Assembly (NCBI GenBank): GCA_016845305.1
Contig: JAERSW010000071.1
Span: 1-62,067 of the forward strand
Direction: 5' to 3'
DNA: 62,067 bases
Origin: Acidimicrobiales bacterium
GTDB taxonomy: Bacteria; Actinomycetota; Acidimicrobiia; Acidimicrobiales; MedAcidi-G1
In this document: positions 54,065-62,067 of the stretch, one piece after another
Layout: every line of letters begins with the position of its first letter
How positions within the stretch are numbered: position 1 is the stretch's first letter
Notes under the pieces: generated by a model
What the model was told of the DNA's origin: nothing
Seen by the model: the letters and a program-made list of their open reading frames with translations, nothing else
The model's database searches: none
Position numbers and translations under genes: made by a program

Positions 54065-55695
54065 GTACGCATTCCGAGGTTCTGGGCGCCCCCTCGCCGT
54101 GGTCGAGTGGGCTGCGACCCATAACGATCGCCATTCTGGCCATGGGTGGCGAGGGCGGTGGAACCCTCGCAGGCTGGATCACCGATGTGGCCGAACAGGC
54201 GGGGATGACGGCCCAGAACACGTCCGTCGCTGGAGTCGCACAGCGAACCGGAAGCACCGTGTACTACATCGAGATCTACCCGTCGGACCAGGAGAGCGTG
54301 GGCTCGGTCCGGCTTGAACCCGTTCTCAGCCTGTTTCCCACGCCCGGCGAAGTCGACATCGTGATTGCCTCGGAACTGATGGAAGCGGCACGTTCGGTCA
54401 CCCGGGGATTCACCACGCCGGACCGGACGCTGCTGATCACGTCCACCAATCGGGTCTACTCGATGATCGAGAAGATGGCGCCCGACGATGGACGGGCGGA
54501 CGACGACGCGTTGTTGGCCTCAGTTCGCAGTGGAGCCAAGGAAGTTCTCGCCGCGGACTTCTCCCGGATGGCCGACGACCACCGCAGCGTCATCAGTTCC
54601 TCGCTGTTCGGCGCTCTCGCCGCCTCGGCCGCCATGCCGTTCCAGCGAGAGGACTACGAGTCAGCCATAGTCCGGTCCGGCCGAGGGGCCGAGGCATCAC
54701 TGGCCGCCTTTGGGGCAGGGTTCGCCGCAGCGACGGAGATGATGGCCGGACAGCCCGAAGGGGCTGGTTCCACCTCGACTCCTGTCACCCTGCACAGGAG
54801 ACGACCCGGCTCGGATCTGGGTGGGGACGCCGAGACGGAGCGTCAGGTGTTGCTGGACTCCGATCCCGAGTCGCTGGTTGGCCCTGACCTCAGGAGCCGG
54901 GCGCGTCGAATCGTGGACGAGTTCCCCCGGCCAGCCCACTCGATGCTGCTGCACGGGGTCGTTCGGGCGGCTCTCTACCAGGACGCCGGGTATTCAGACT
55001 GCTACCTCGATCGGGTGGCCATGGTCTCGGCGATGGACGACGACTCGGCCAAGCTCGCACTCGAGGCTTCTCGCCACGTCGCCCTGTGGATGTGTTATCA
55101 GGACACCATCCAGGTCGCGACGCAGAAGTTGCGAAAGTTGAGACTCGATCGCGTGCGGATCGAAGCTGGTGCCGAGCCCGACCAACTCGTCAACGTGTAC
55201 GAGTACCTGCACCCCCGAGTCGAAGAAGTCGCTGACACGATGCCCGAGCGACTGGGCAAGCGGCTGGGTGGGTCGCGGGCGTTCGGAGCGCTGGTCGCAC
55301 TGATCGCCGGAGACGGGATGGTCGTCAACACCACTTCGATCCGAGGGTTCTTGATGCTCCGGATGACGGCAGCGCTCCGTCCGATACGTCGCGGAACACT
55401 CCGATTCAGGCGGGAGCAGATTGCAATCGACACATGGCTGGGTGCGGTGTGTCAAGCATCCGAGACGGATATCGACTTCGCCTATGAGATCATTCTCTGT
55501 GCAGGTGTCCTCAAGGGTTACGGCGAGACGTACCACCGTGGCGTGGACACCTTCGACACGCTGATGGAAGCGGCCAGGAGCCTTTCCGGTGGAGACGCGG
55601 CCGCGGTGATGAAGGGCCTCCGCGAGGCCGCACTCAAGGATGCTGATCGGACAGCCTTGGATGGAGCACTTCTGGCCGCGGGCCTGAAGGCGTAG
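54061..55695 (+). CDS. iorB: Indolepyruvate-type ferredoxin oxidoreductase, beta subunit with DUF6537-like tail
   Basis: 544 residues: gamma-domain start ITIAILAMGGEGGGTLAGWI and AGVAQRTGSTVYYIEIYP, then a long C-terminal part (YEYLHPRVEEVADTMPERLG) like DUF6537 in fused indolepyruvate oxidoreductases. Start TTG 54061 overlaps the iorA stop (TTGA); later ATGs cut the Rossmann strand. With IorA it could turn isatinate into anthraniloyl-CoA (inference). Confidence 0.82.
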   Translation: MSTHSEVLGAPSPWSSGLRPITIAILAMGGEGGGTLAGWITDVAEQAGMTAQNTSVAGVAQRTGSTVYYIEIYPSDQESVGSVRLEPVLSLFPTPGEVDIVIASELMEAARSVTRGFTTPDRTLLITSTNRVYSMIEKMAPDDGRADDDALLASVRSGAKEVLAADFSRMADDHRSVISSSLFGALAASAAMPFQREDYESAIVRSGRGAEASLAAFGAGFAAATEMMAGQPEGAGSTSTPVTLHRRRPGSDLGGDAETERQVLLDSDPESLVGPDLRSRARRIVDEFPRPAHSMLLHGVVRAALYQDAGYSDCYLDRVAMVSAMDDDSAKLALEASRHVALWMCYQDTIQVATQKLRKLRLDRVRIEAGAEPDQLVNVYEYLHPRVEEVADTMPERLGKRLGGSRAFGALVALIAGDGMVVNTTSIRGFLMLRMTAALRPIRRGTLRFRREQIAIDTWLGAVCQASETDIDFAYEIILCAGVLKGYGETYHRGVDTFDTLMEAARSLSGGDAAAVMKGLREAALKDADRTALDGALLAAGLKA

Positions 55696-55773
55696 GAGAC
55701 GCTGGGGAGGGCCGCTCACCTCCGACTTCGCAGATCGAAGAACCATATTGGGAAACGAAAGGACAGCAAGACA

Positions 55774-56550
55774 ATGGCGGACCTAATGGCACTGGCCGAA
55801 GAGATCGTCGACGGTTCAGTCGAAGTGATCGACATGACTGCACCGCTGCACGCCAACACCCCGATTCTCGGCCTACCTCCCGAGTTCGGACAGACGGCAT
55901 CGTTCGAGTTGGAGGAGATCAGCAAGTACGACGACCGTGGACCGATGTGGTACTGGAACAACTTCCGGACTGGAGAGCACACCGGTACCCATTTCGATGC
56001 TCCGAATCATTGGGTGTCCGGGAAGGGTCTCGACGACGTGTCGCAGGTGCCGGTACGGCGGCTCATTGGCCCGGCGGCCGTAATCGACAAGACCGCCGAG
56101 GTTCAGGAGAATCCCGACTTCTGCCTCGATATCGACGACATCAAGGCATGGGAGTCGGAGAACGGCCCTTTGCCGGCACACGGCTGGCTGATCTTCAGGA
56201 CTGGTTGGTCCAGTCGCGGTGACGACCCGGAGGCCTTTGACAACGCCGACGACGAGGGCCCACACACCCCGGGAGCCACCCCGGCGGCGGCCAAGTACCT
56301 CTCGGAGGAGACTGACATCCTGGGATGGGGCGTCGAGACGGTAGGTACCGACGCAGGTGGTGCGATGAACTTTGATCAACCATTCCCGTGCCACTCGATG
56401 TTCATGGGGGCCAACAAGTACGGACTGACGCAGTTGCGAAACGCTGACCGTCTGCCGACTCGTGGTGCGGTGATAATTGCCGCCCCGCTCCCGATCGTGA
56501 CCGGTTCGGGTAGCCCCTGTCGGGTCATTGCATTGGTTGATCGTTCATAG
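55774..56550 (+). CDS. Cyclase-family hydrolase, isatin-hydrolase-like
   Basis: 258 residues. Metal site GEHTGTHFDAPNHW, a His/Asp set of the cyclase/kynurenine-formamidase family. WYWNNFRTGEHTG, SGKGLDD, TPGATPAAAKYL, GVETVGTDAG and GSGSPCRVIALV fit isatin hydrolase (opens isatin to isatinate) better than kynurenine formamidase, from memory. Kynurenine formamidase remains an alternative. GAAAGGA lies upstream. Immediately follows iorB. Confidence 0.8.
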   Translation: MADLMALAEEIVDGSVEVIDMTAPLHANTPILGLPPEFGQTASFELEEISKYDDRGPMWYWNNFRTGEHTGTHFDAPNHWVSGKGLDDVSQVPVRRLIGPAAVIDKTAEVQENPDFCLDIDDIKAWESENGPLPAHGWLIFRTGWSSRGDDPEAFDNADDEGPHTPGATPAAAKYLSEETDILGWGVETVGTDAGGAMNFDQPFPCHSMFMGANKYGLTQLRNADRLPTRGAVIIAAPLPIVTGSGSPCRVIALVDRS

Positions 56551-57281
56551 TGTCAGAGCGCGTCGCCCTCGTCTCCGGTGGGGCGAAGGGAATTGGCCTG
56601 GCATGCAGTCGGGCATTGGCCGCGGACGGCCACCACGTGGTGGTGACCGGCCGCGACGCCGCCGTGTTGGAGGCTTCAGGCTTTGACTGGGTGGTGGCCG
56701 ACGTGGTTGACGAACCATCGGTTGCGGCAGCGGCTGAGCAGGTTGGGCCGGTCGACATCCTGGTGAACAACGCGGGAGTCTCCATGTCGGCGCCCCTGCA
56801 CAGGACGTCCCTGGACGACTGGAACCACGTGTTTGCAGTAAATGCCACTGGAGTATTTCTCTGGACGCGCGCTGTCCTGGGATCAATGCGCCAGCGTGGG
56901 TGGGGTCGCATTGTGACCGTCTCCTCAACGTCCAGTCATGTGGGTGCCCCGTACATAACGGCGTACACCGCATCGAAACACGCGGTGCTCGGCTTCAGTC
57001 GGGCGGTGGCCGCTGAGGTGGCCGGAAGCGGTGTCACTGCGAACTGCGTCTCGCCGACGTTTGTCCGCACGGAGATGACCGATCGGTCGATTGCCAACAT
57101 CGTTGAACTCACGGGTCGATCGGCTGCGGAGGCGGAGGATTCGTTGGCGACGCAGTCAGCTCTCGGACGTTTATTGGAACCGGAGGAAGTCGCCGCCGCC
57201 GTGAGCTATCTGTGCTCAGACGAGGCAGCGGCGGTCAATGCACAGTCGATCGTTCTCGACGGAGGAACACTGCAACTATGA
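56550..57281 (+). CDS. Short-chain dehydrogenase/reductase
   Basis: 243-residue NAD(P) enzyme: VALVSGGAKGIGLACSRAL cofactor loop, NNAGVS, catalytic Ser-Tyr-Lys as SSTSSHVGAPYITAYTASKHA. Likely the 3-hydroxyacyl-CoA dehydrogenase step. GTG 56550 overlaps the previous stop (TAGTG); own stop overlaps the hydratase start. Confidence 0.88.
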   Translation: MSERVALVSGGAKGIGLACSRALAADGHHVVVTGRDAAVLEASGFDWVVADVVDEPSVAAAAEQVGPVDILVNNAGVSMSAPLHRTSLDDWNHVFAVNATGVFLWTRAVLGSMRQRGWGRIVTVSSTSSHVGAPYITAYTASKHAVLGFSRAVAAEVAGSGVTANCVSPTFVRTEMTDRSIANIVELTGRSAAEAEDSLATQSALGRLLEPEEVAAAVSYLCSDEAAAVNAQSIVLDGGTLQL

Positions 57282-58114
57282 AACCGAAGATTCCCTTTCG
57301 GGCCTCTAGCCCATTTACCGAGGAATGGCAGAACTTCGATGTCGAACTCGACAACCGAGTTCTCGTCATCACGCTGAACCGACCGGAGAAGCTCAACGCG
57401 ATCACGTTCGACGCGTATGCGGACCTACGTGATCTCTTCCGGGAACTCCCGCACCGTGACATCTGTGACGCCGTCGTGCTCACGGGAGCCGGCAAGGGCT
57501 TCTGCTCAGGCGGTGACGTCAACGAGATCATCGGCGAGCTGATCGAGATGGATCCTCGCGAGTTACTTGAGTTCACCCGGATGACGGGGATGGTCGTGCA
57601 GAACATTCGCGAGTGTCCGGTGCCGGTTATCGCCGCCGTCAACGGTACGGCGGCCGGAGCGGGCGCCGTTCTGGCTATGGCTGCCGACTTTCGGATCGTC
57701 ACACCGAGGACCAAGTTCCGATTCCTGTTTACCAGCGTCGGTCTGTCCGGCGGGGATATGGGGACCTGCTATCTCCTGCCTCGCCTCATCGGCCTGGGTA
57801 GAGCGACCGAGGTGCTCATGTTCGGCGATGCAGTCACTGGTGAAGACGCCCTGTCAATTGGGCTGGCGAACCGTTGCGTCGCCCCTGAGGACCTGATGGA
57901 CGTAGCCAACGAGTTGGCCGAACGAATCGTGAACGGTCCCACGTTCGCCTACCAGACGACCAAGGTGTTACTGACTCGTGAGGCCGACATGGACCTGCAC
58001 GGTTCGCTTGAGCTGGAAGCGATGACCCAGGCGCACCTGATGCAGTCCCACGACCATGCCGAGTTCCACCGGGCGTTCAATGCTGGCGAAGCACCAGAGT
58101 GGAGAGGGCGATGA
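57278..58114 (+). CDS. Enoyl-CoA hydratase
   Basis: 278 residues: VLVITLNRPEKLNAITFDA, GAGKGFCSGGDVNEI, GTAAGAGAVLAMAADFRI and FLFTSVGLSGGDMGTCYLLPR. Hydrates the double bond in ring-derived enoyl-CoA. ATGA overlaps on both sides. Confidence 0.9.
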   Translation: MKPKIPFRASSPFTEEWQNFDVELDNRVLVITLNRPEKLNAITFDAYADLRDLFRELPHRDICDAVVLTGAGKGFCSGGDVNEIIGELIEMDPRELLEFTRMTGMVVQNIRECPVPVIAAVNGTAAGAGAVLAMAADFRIVTPRTKFRFLFTSVGLSGGDMGTCYLLPRLIGLGRATEVLMFGDAVTGEDALSIGLANRCVAPEDLMDVANELAERIVNGPTFAYQTTKVLLTREADMDLHGSLELEAMTQAHLMQSHDHAEFHRAFNAGEAPEWRGR

Positions 58115-58515
58115 CCAGCCATCAGATGATCAGCCCCGCCACGATGGCGCCGGCGCCGGGCTTCAGTCACGTCGTTGTGACAGCCCCGGGCCGGCTGGTG
58201 TCGGTTGCAGGCCAAGTGGCGATGGACGAGCGCGGCATAGTGGTCGGTGAGACCTTGGCGGAGCAGTTCGAGTTGGCCCTCGTCAATGTTGTCCGAGCGC
58301 TCGATGCAGCCGGAGCCAGATCCGAGGACCTGGTCTCAATGGTGATGTACACAACTGATATCCAGGCGTACCGGGACTCCCTGAGCGAGATCGGCGCCGG
58401 CTACCGGGCGGTGATCGGCCGCCACTTCCCGGCCATGGCCCTTGTCGGCGTAACCGAGCTTGTCGAGCCCGACGCCGTGGTTGAGATCGTCGCAACGGCG
58501 GTCATCCCTGACTGA
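58111..58515 (+). CDS. RidA-family enamine/imine deaminase
   Basis: 134 residues, RidA/YjgF trimer type: VSVAGQVAMDERGIVVGET, VRALDAAGARSEDLVSMVMY and FPAMALVGVTELVEPDAVVEIVATAV. RidA hydrolyses reactive enamines and imines; here it would release the ammonia from the amino-substituted, dearomatised intermediate. ATGA overlap with the hydratase; TGATG with the next gene. Confidence 0.85.
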   Translation: MTSHQMISPATMAPAPGFSHVVVTAPGRLVSVAGQVAMDERGIVVGETLAEQFELALVNVVRALDAAGARSEDLVSMVMYTTDIQAYRDSLSEIGAGYRAVIGRHFPAMALVGVTELVEPDAVVEIVATAVIPD

Positions 58516-59939
58516 TGTACCCGCTGCTCAACTCGCCCCTGGGCATCGGGCCAGTCACCGTGCCGAATCGGATCGTGGTTCCGGCCATGGTGACTCGCCT
58601 CTCGGGTGATGACGGCTTTGTGAATAGCCACATAATCGAGCGATACCGACGGTTCTCCGAGGGGGGAGCCGGGATGGTCGTCGTTGAAGCGTCGAGCGTC
58701 CATGGCGGTCGTAGCGGTCCTCTCCTCAAGGTCTCCTCGGACGAGTTCATCCCGGGTCTCAGTGAACTTTCCGCAGGCATCCATGACGCTGGCGGGGCCA
58801 AGGCGATCCTGCAGATCATCCACTTTCTCAAGGTGGCCCGGTCGGGGTGGCGCCAGATGATCTCCGATCTGGCGATTGACGAGTTGGAAGCCATTCCGGG
58901 ACTCTTCGCTGCCGCTGCCCAGCGCGCTGAGAGGGCTGGCTTCGACGGCGTGGAGATCCACATGGCGCACGCCTACACATTGTCTTCAATGCTGTCGCGG
59001 CGAAACAGGCGACGTGACCACTACGGCCGAACACTTGAGAATCGCCTGCGGTTGCCATCACTGGTGGTGGATGCCGTACTGGATGCCGTAGGGCCCGGGT
59101 TTGCGGTGGGTGTGCGATTTGATGCAGAGGAATGCATCCGGCGCGGGTATTCGGTGGCTGACGCAGGGCAGTTCGCCGCCAGGTTCGCTGATCAGGGGGT
59201 TGCGTACGTCAGCCTGTCGGCCGGAGGAAAGTTCGAAGACGCGGTGCATCGTGACGGCAAGCCCCTTTACCCCTATACCGGATTTAGCGGTGACCGGTGC
59301 ATGCCGGGCGACAGCTACCCCGATGCGACAAATATCTGGATGGCGGAGGCGGTCCGAAAGGAGGTTCGGCGGCGAGGGTTCTTCACGCCGATCATCGGTG
59401 CAGGGAAGATCTCAACGGCCTCGCTAGCCGAAGGTGTACTTGAACGGGGGGCTGCCGACCTCGTCGGAATGGCCCGTGGCCTACTCGCCGATCCGTACAT
59501 GCCATTGAAGATTGCGGACGGTCGTGCCGACGAGGTGGTGCGGTGCATCTACTGCAATGTGTGTAAGAGCCTTGACGAGAATTTCAAGACAGTCGTCTGC
59601 TACCTGTGGCCGAAAGGGGCCCTGCATGCGCCACGCCCCAACGAAGCGCGTGCCGCTGCGATCTGGCCCGCTTCTGGTTCAGGTGTGCAGGCTGAGCCTG
59701 GAATAGGCGACGTACGGATCCGTTGGAGTGCTGCCGAGGGTGACGTCGTCGGTTACGACGTTCTCAGGTCGGAGGACGACGGCCCGTTCGAGCGGCTCAC
59801 CTCGTGCACCCGGACCGCCCAACTCGACAACACTGTTGTTGCCGGGCGGGATTACCGCTATCTGGTGATCCCCTACGACTCATCTGGCGCCCGCGGCGAA
59901 CCTGCCTTCGCGGTGGAGGGCGCGATAGCCGTCGGCTGA
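58515..59939 (+). CDS. OYE-type FMN reductase with C-terminal FN3-like domain
   Basis: 474 residues. FMN barrel of the 2,4-dienoyl-CoA reductase type: GPVTVPNRIVVPAMVTRLS, GVEIHMAHAYTLSSMLSRR, GMARGLLADPYMPLKIADG, plus CIYCNVCKSLDENFKTVVC (iron-sulfur or metal cysteines). The usual second FAD domain is absent; instead residues ~395-474 look like a fibronectin-III domain (VRIRWSAAEGDVVGYDVLR). A rare fusion. Probably reduces an unsaturated ring-cleavage product. Last gene of the operon. Confidence 0.8.
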   Translation: MYPLLNSPLGIGPVTVPNRIVVPAMVTRLSGDDGFVNSHIIERYRRFSEGGAGMVVVEASSVHGGRSGPLLKVSSDEFIPGLSELSAGIHDAGGAKAILQIIHFLKVARSGWRQMISDLAIDELEAIPGLFAAAAQRAERAGFDGVEIHMAHAYTLSSMLSRRNRRRDHYGRTLENRLRLPSLVVDAVLDAVGPGFAVGVRFDAEECIRRGYSVADAGQFAARFADQGVAYVSLSAGGKFEDAVHRDGKPLYPYTGFSGDRCMPGDSYPDATNIWMAEAVRKEVRRRGFFTPIIGAGKISTASLAEGVLERGAADLVGMARGLLADPYMPLKIADGRADEVVRCIYCNVCKSLDENFKTVVCYLWPKGALHAPRPNEARAAAIWPASGSGVQAEPGIGDVRIRWSAAEGDVVGYDVLRSEDDGPFERLTSCTRTAQLDNTVVAGRDYRYLVIPYDSSGARGEPAFAVEGAIAVG

Positions 59940-60055
59940 GGCCGTTTCCGGTGTCCCAGGAGATCGGGAGCAAGAAGATGCAGGATCGTGGGGACTGGGA
60001 CCTCGGGTTCGCGGCCAAGCGGAAGACGGCTGTTCTCAACCTCCCGGAGCCGGTC
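59940..60055. other. Spacer between island operon and sulP
   Basis: 114 bases with no gene I can support. It contains GGAGATCGGGAGCAAGAAG and an open but short frame starting 59978. Probably the ancestral right end of the island. Confidence 0.35.
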
Positions 60056-61619
60056 AGTGCGACGGGGTCAGCGAGTCCGTGGTGTTGCTGTGGAGGCGTG
60101 CCGCGTGCCGGTTCAGGCCGACGAGTTCCGCCTCGATGCCCCGTTGGGCGAACCTGGCCACCACGGCGTCGATGGCCACCACCGCCGAGGTGTCCCAGAT
60201 GCGTGCCTCGCTCACGTCGATCTCGACCCGCTTGACCTTTACGGCGTCGTAGTCGAAGGCGTGGACGAGGTCGTTGGTCGAGGCGAAGAACAGTTGGCCG
60301 CTGACCGCGTAGAGGCGTTCCACGTTGTCGGGGTCGACCACGCTGGTGACCTGCACCAGGTGCGACACGTTCCGGACGAAGAACACCGCGGAGAGGATTA
60401 CGCCGCACCCCACCCCGTAGGCCAGGTTGTGGGTCAGGATCACGATGCCGACCGTGGAGGCCATCACCGCGGTCTCGGTGCGGGGCATGATCCGCAGGTT
60501 CCGCGGGTGGATGCTCGCCCAGTCGAAGGTGCTGACCGAGACCATGACCATGACGGCGACGAGGGCCGCCATGGGGATCCGGGCCACGAGGTCGCCGAGG
60601 GCCAGGATGAGCACCAGCAGGAACACGCCGGACGCCAGGGTGGACAGGCGGGTCCGTCCACCGGACCGGTGGTTGATGATCGACTGGCCGATCATGGCGC
60701 AGCCCGCCATGCCGCCCAGGAACCCGGTGGCGATGTTGGCCACGCCCTGGCCCCGGGACTCGACGTTCTTGTCCGAACCGGTGTCGGTGAGGTCGTCGAG
60801 CAGCTGGGCGGTGAGCAGTGATTCGAGCAGGCCCACGAAGGCCAGCGTGATCGAGAACGGGAGGATGACCCGTAGCGTCTCGAGCGTCCACGGGATGTCG
60901 GGCAGCGACAGGCCGGGCAGCGAGTCGGGGAGGGCACCCATGTCGCCGACCGTGGGGAGGTGCAGGTCGAAGGCCATGGCGGCACCAGCCAGCACGACGA
61001 TGGCCACCAGCGGTGACGGCACCACGGTGGTGACCTTCGGGAAGCCGTAGATGATGGCCAGGCCGGCGGCGATGAACGCCAGGTTCAGGCCCAGGGCGCC
61101 CTTGTCGGTGTGGTCCGACAGGAGGATGTGGGGGACCTGGGCCAGGAAGATGAGGATGGCCAGGGCGTTGACGAAGCCGACCATGACTGTGCGGGGCACG
61201 AAGCGCATGAGCGAGCCGACGCCGAGGCGCCCCAGGCCGACCTGGATGACGCCGGCGAGGATGGTGGCGGCGAACAGGTGGCCGAGGCCGTGCTGCTCGA
61301 CCAGCGGGACGATGACGAGGGCCATGGCGCCGGTGGCCGCCGAGATCATCCCGGGACGACCGCCGGAGAAGGCGATGATGATGGCGATCGAGAACGAGGC
61401 GTAGAGCCCGACCCTGGGGTCGACCCCGGCGATGATCGAGAACGAGATGGCCTCGGGGATGAGGGCGAGGGCCACGACCAGCCCCGACAGGAGGTTGGCC
61501 GAGGGGTTGACCAGCCACTCGTCGCGCAATCGCTGGAGAGCAGGCCGTTGCCCGGAGGGCCGTGCGGGAATGAAGCGCCGATGACGTGCGCGCACTGGCG
61601 TTTCGGAACCCTGAGTCAT
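60054..61619 (-). CDS. SulP-family anion transporter with STAS domain
   Basis: 521 residues, about 12 helices and a C-terminal STAS domain ([40 protein letters not shown]). SulP mark [22 protein letters not shown]. Carries sulfate, bicarbonate or dicarboxylates. ATG 61619 is preferred for its GAGGGTG site; the frame extends further up. The final 17 codons are duplicated at 37735 because the island sits at its 3' end. A TAGAGT box lies ~60 bases upstream of the start. Confidence 0.88.
   Translation of the reverse strand: MTQGSETPVRARHRRFIPARPSGQRPALQRLRDEWLVNPSANLLSGLVVALALIPEAISFSIIAGVDPRVGLYASFSIAIIIAFSGGRPGMISAATGAMALVIVPLVEQHGLGHLFAATILAGVIQVGLGRLGVGSLMRFVPRTVMVGFVNALAILIFLAQVPHILLSDHTDKGALGLNLAFIAAGLAIIYGFPKVTTVVPSPLVAIVVLAGAAMAFDLHLPTVGDMGALPDSLPGLSLPDIPWTLETLRVILPFSITLAFVGLLESLLTAQLLDDLTDTGSDKNVESRGQGVANIATGFLGGMAGCAMIGQSIINHRSGGRTRLSTLASGVFLLVLILALGDLVARIPMAALVAVMVMVSVSTFDWASIHPRNLRIMPRTETAVMASTVGIVILTHNLAYGVGCGVILSAVFFVRNVSHLVQVTSVVDPDNVERLYAVSGQLFFASTNDLVHAFDYDAVKVKRVEIDVSEARIWDTSAVVAIDAVVARFAQRGIEAELVGLNRHAARLHSNTTDSLTPSH
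60056..60106. repeat. attR-like repeat in the sulP 3' end
   Basis: Partner of 37735-37785: 26 identical bases at 60059-60084 plus flanks. Codes for the last residues of SulP including the stop, so the coding end is intact. Confidence 0.8.
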
Positions 61620-61739
61620 CGACACCCTCGGAAAGCGTTGGGAAACGCCTTCGGAACCGGGCGCACCCCCAACTCTAGGAAGCCGGTCTCTGCCGGGTGG
61701 TGTCGCTGCGGTCACACCCCTGCTGCCGGGGAAGGTCGG

Positions 61740-62067
61740 TCAGTCCAGGGAACCCTTCGGGGCCACCCATTCGGTGGGTTGACCGGTGACCTCGGCGATG
61801 CGGTCGAAGTCGGCGTCATAGTGGAGGACGACGAGGTCGTTCACCTCGGCCGCCGCGGCGATGAGCAGATCGGGGATGGGGAGCCGGTGCTGCCCCTTGC
61901 GGGCCAACAGGTGCTGGACCTCCAGCGCCCGGTCGGTGACCGTCGGATCGATGGTCACCTGGGGGTGGCGGGACCGTTCCTCGACGATGTGGGCGTACTC
62001 CCGGGCGTTCCTCGCGCTGTAGAGAACCTCCAGGTCCACCATCGGGCAGGTCGCCACGAGGCCGAGG
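61740..62067 (-). CDS. VapC-type PIN-domain toxin, 5' end missing
   Basis: Partial: the frame continues past the right edge. Visible PIN residues: VATCPMVDLEVLYSARNA, then PIPDLLIAAAAEVNDLVVLHYDADFDRIAEV, with the C-terminal acidic DADFDRIA motif of actinobacterial VapC RNases. The N-terminal catalytic Asp and any VapB antitoxin are outside. GTG 62057 is possible but would remove the first Asp. Confidence 0.75.
   Translation of the reverse strand, partial: LGLVATCPMVDLEVLYSARNAREYAHIVEERSRHPQVTIDPTVTDRALEVQHLLARKGQHRLPIPDLLIAAAAEVNDLVVLHYDADFDRIAEVTGQPTEWVAPKGSLD

Larger units (their letters stand above)
37735..60106. mobile_element. Genomic island, inserted at the 3' end of sulP
   Basis: A 22-kb block of lower GC and different codon use, bounded by imperfect direct repeats of the sulP 3' end. 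It carries a complete-looking catabolic set with its own regulator and importer. No integrase, transposase or tRNA is visible, so the mobilising function is lost or acts from elsewhere. Confidence 0.65.

Noticed and set aside
37735-60106. Prophage or transposon
   Set aside because: No phage, transposase, integrase or conjugation genes are visible; only direct repeats and composition support mobility.

Overview
The window looks like a chromosome segment of a very GC-rich actinobacterium. Acidimicrobiia-like is my best guess, from the many luciferase-like flavin monooxygenases, acyl-CoA enzymes, short divergent promoters and GTG starts. Genes are packed tightly, with many 4-base stop/start overlaps and no gene-free stretch over 300 bases. 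I see no rRNA, tRNA, transposase, integrase or CRISPR array.

Layout. 0-8.5 kb: the 5' end of a TrpB-like synthase, an MFS exporter, two coupled luciferase-like monooxygenases with a DUF1214 protein, a patatin, a Thr-rich glycosidase lipoprotein and a homocysteine S-methyltransferase. 8.5-18 kb: an unrecognised 565-aa protein, an M19 peptidase-like/Ldh_2 module, a sulfatase with a Rieske oxygenase, a lipoprotein and a DEAD-box helicase. 18-32 kb: transporters, cold-shock protein, cupin, VOC protein, a second homocysteine methyltransferase, crotonase-family enzymes, a PLP decarboxylase and two copies of an unrecognised two-gene cassette. 32-37.7 kb: a DDAH-like hydrolase coupled to a linalool dehydratase/isomerase-like protein, an amidohydrolase followed by three tandem ABM-like proteins, and a CDF transporter. 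60-62 kb: a SulP transporter and a VapC-type PIN toxin (cut by the window edge).

Most striking: two genes are interrupted by an in-frame TGA exactly where a catalytic cysteine is expected (an AhpD-like CxxC site at 22616-22618, and the second active-site Cys of a linalool dehydratase/isomerase-like protein at 33075-33077). Each TGA is followed by a 7-bp hairpin with the same GGUCU loop, as in bacterial SECIS elements. I read both as selenoproteins, which implies the organism makes selenocysteine; the sel genes are not in this window.

37.7-60.1 kb is a genomic island of visibly lower GC. It is bounded by imperfect direct repeats of the 3' end of the sulP gene. It carries a catabolic set: isatin-hydrolase-like cyclase, indolepyruvate-type ferredoxin oxidoreductase (IorAB), a fused 2-aminobenzoyl-/salicylyl-CoA monooxygenase-reductase, two acyl-CoA dehydrogenases, enoyl-CoA hydratase, SDR, RidA, OYE-type reductase, RutA-like monooxygenase, a Liv-type ABC importer and a PaaX-like regulator. 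I infer import and breakdown of an indole-derived aromatic, through isatin, isatinate and anthraniloyl-CoA, without a CoA ligase.
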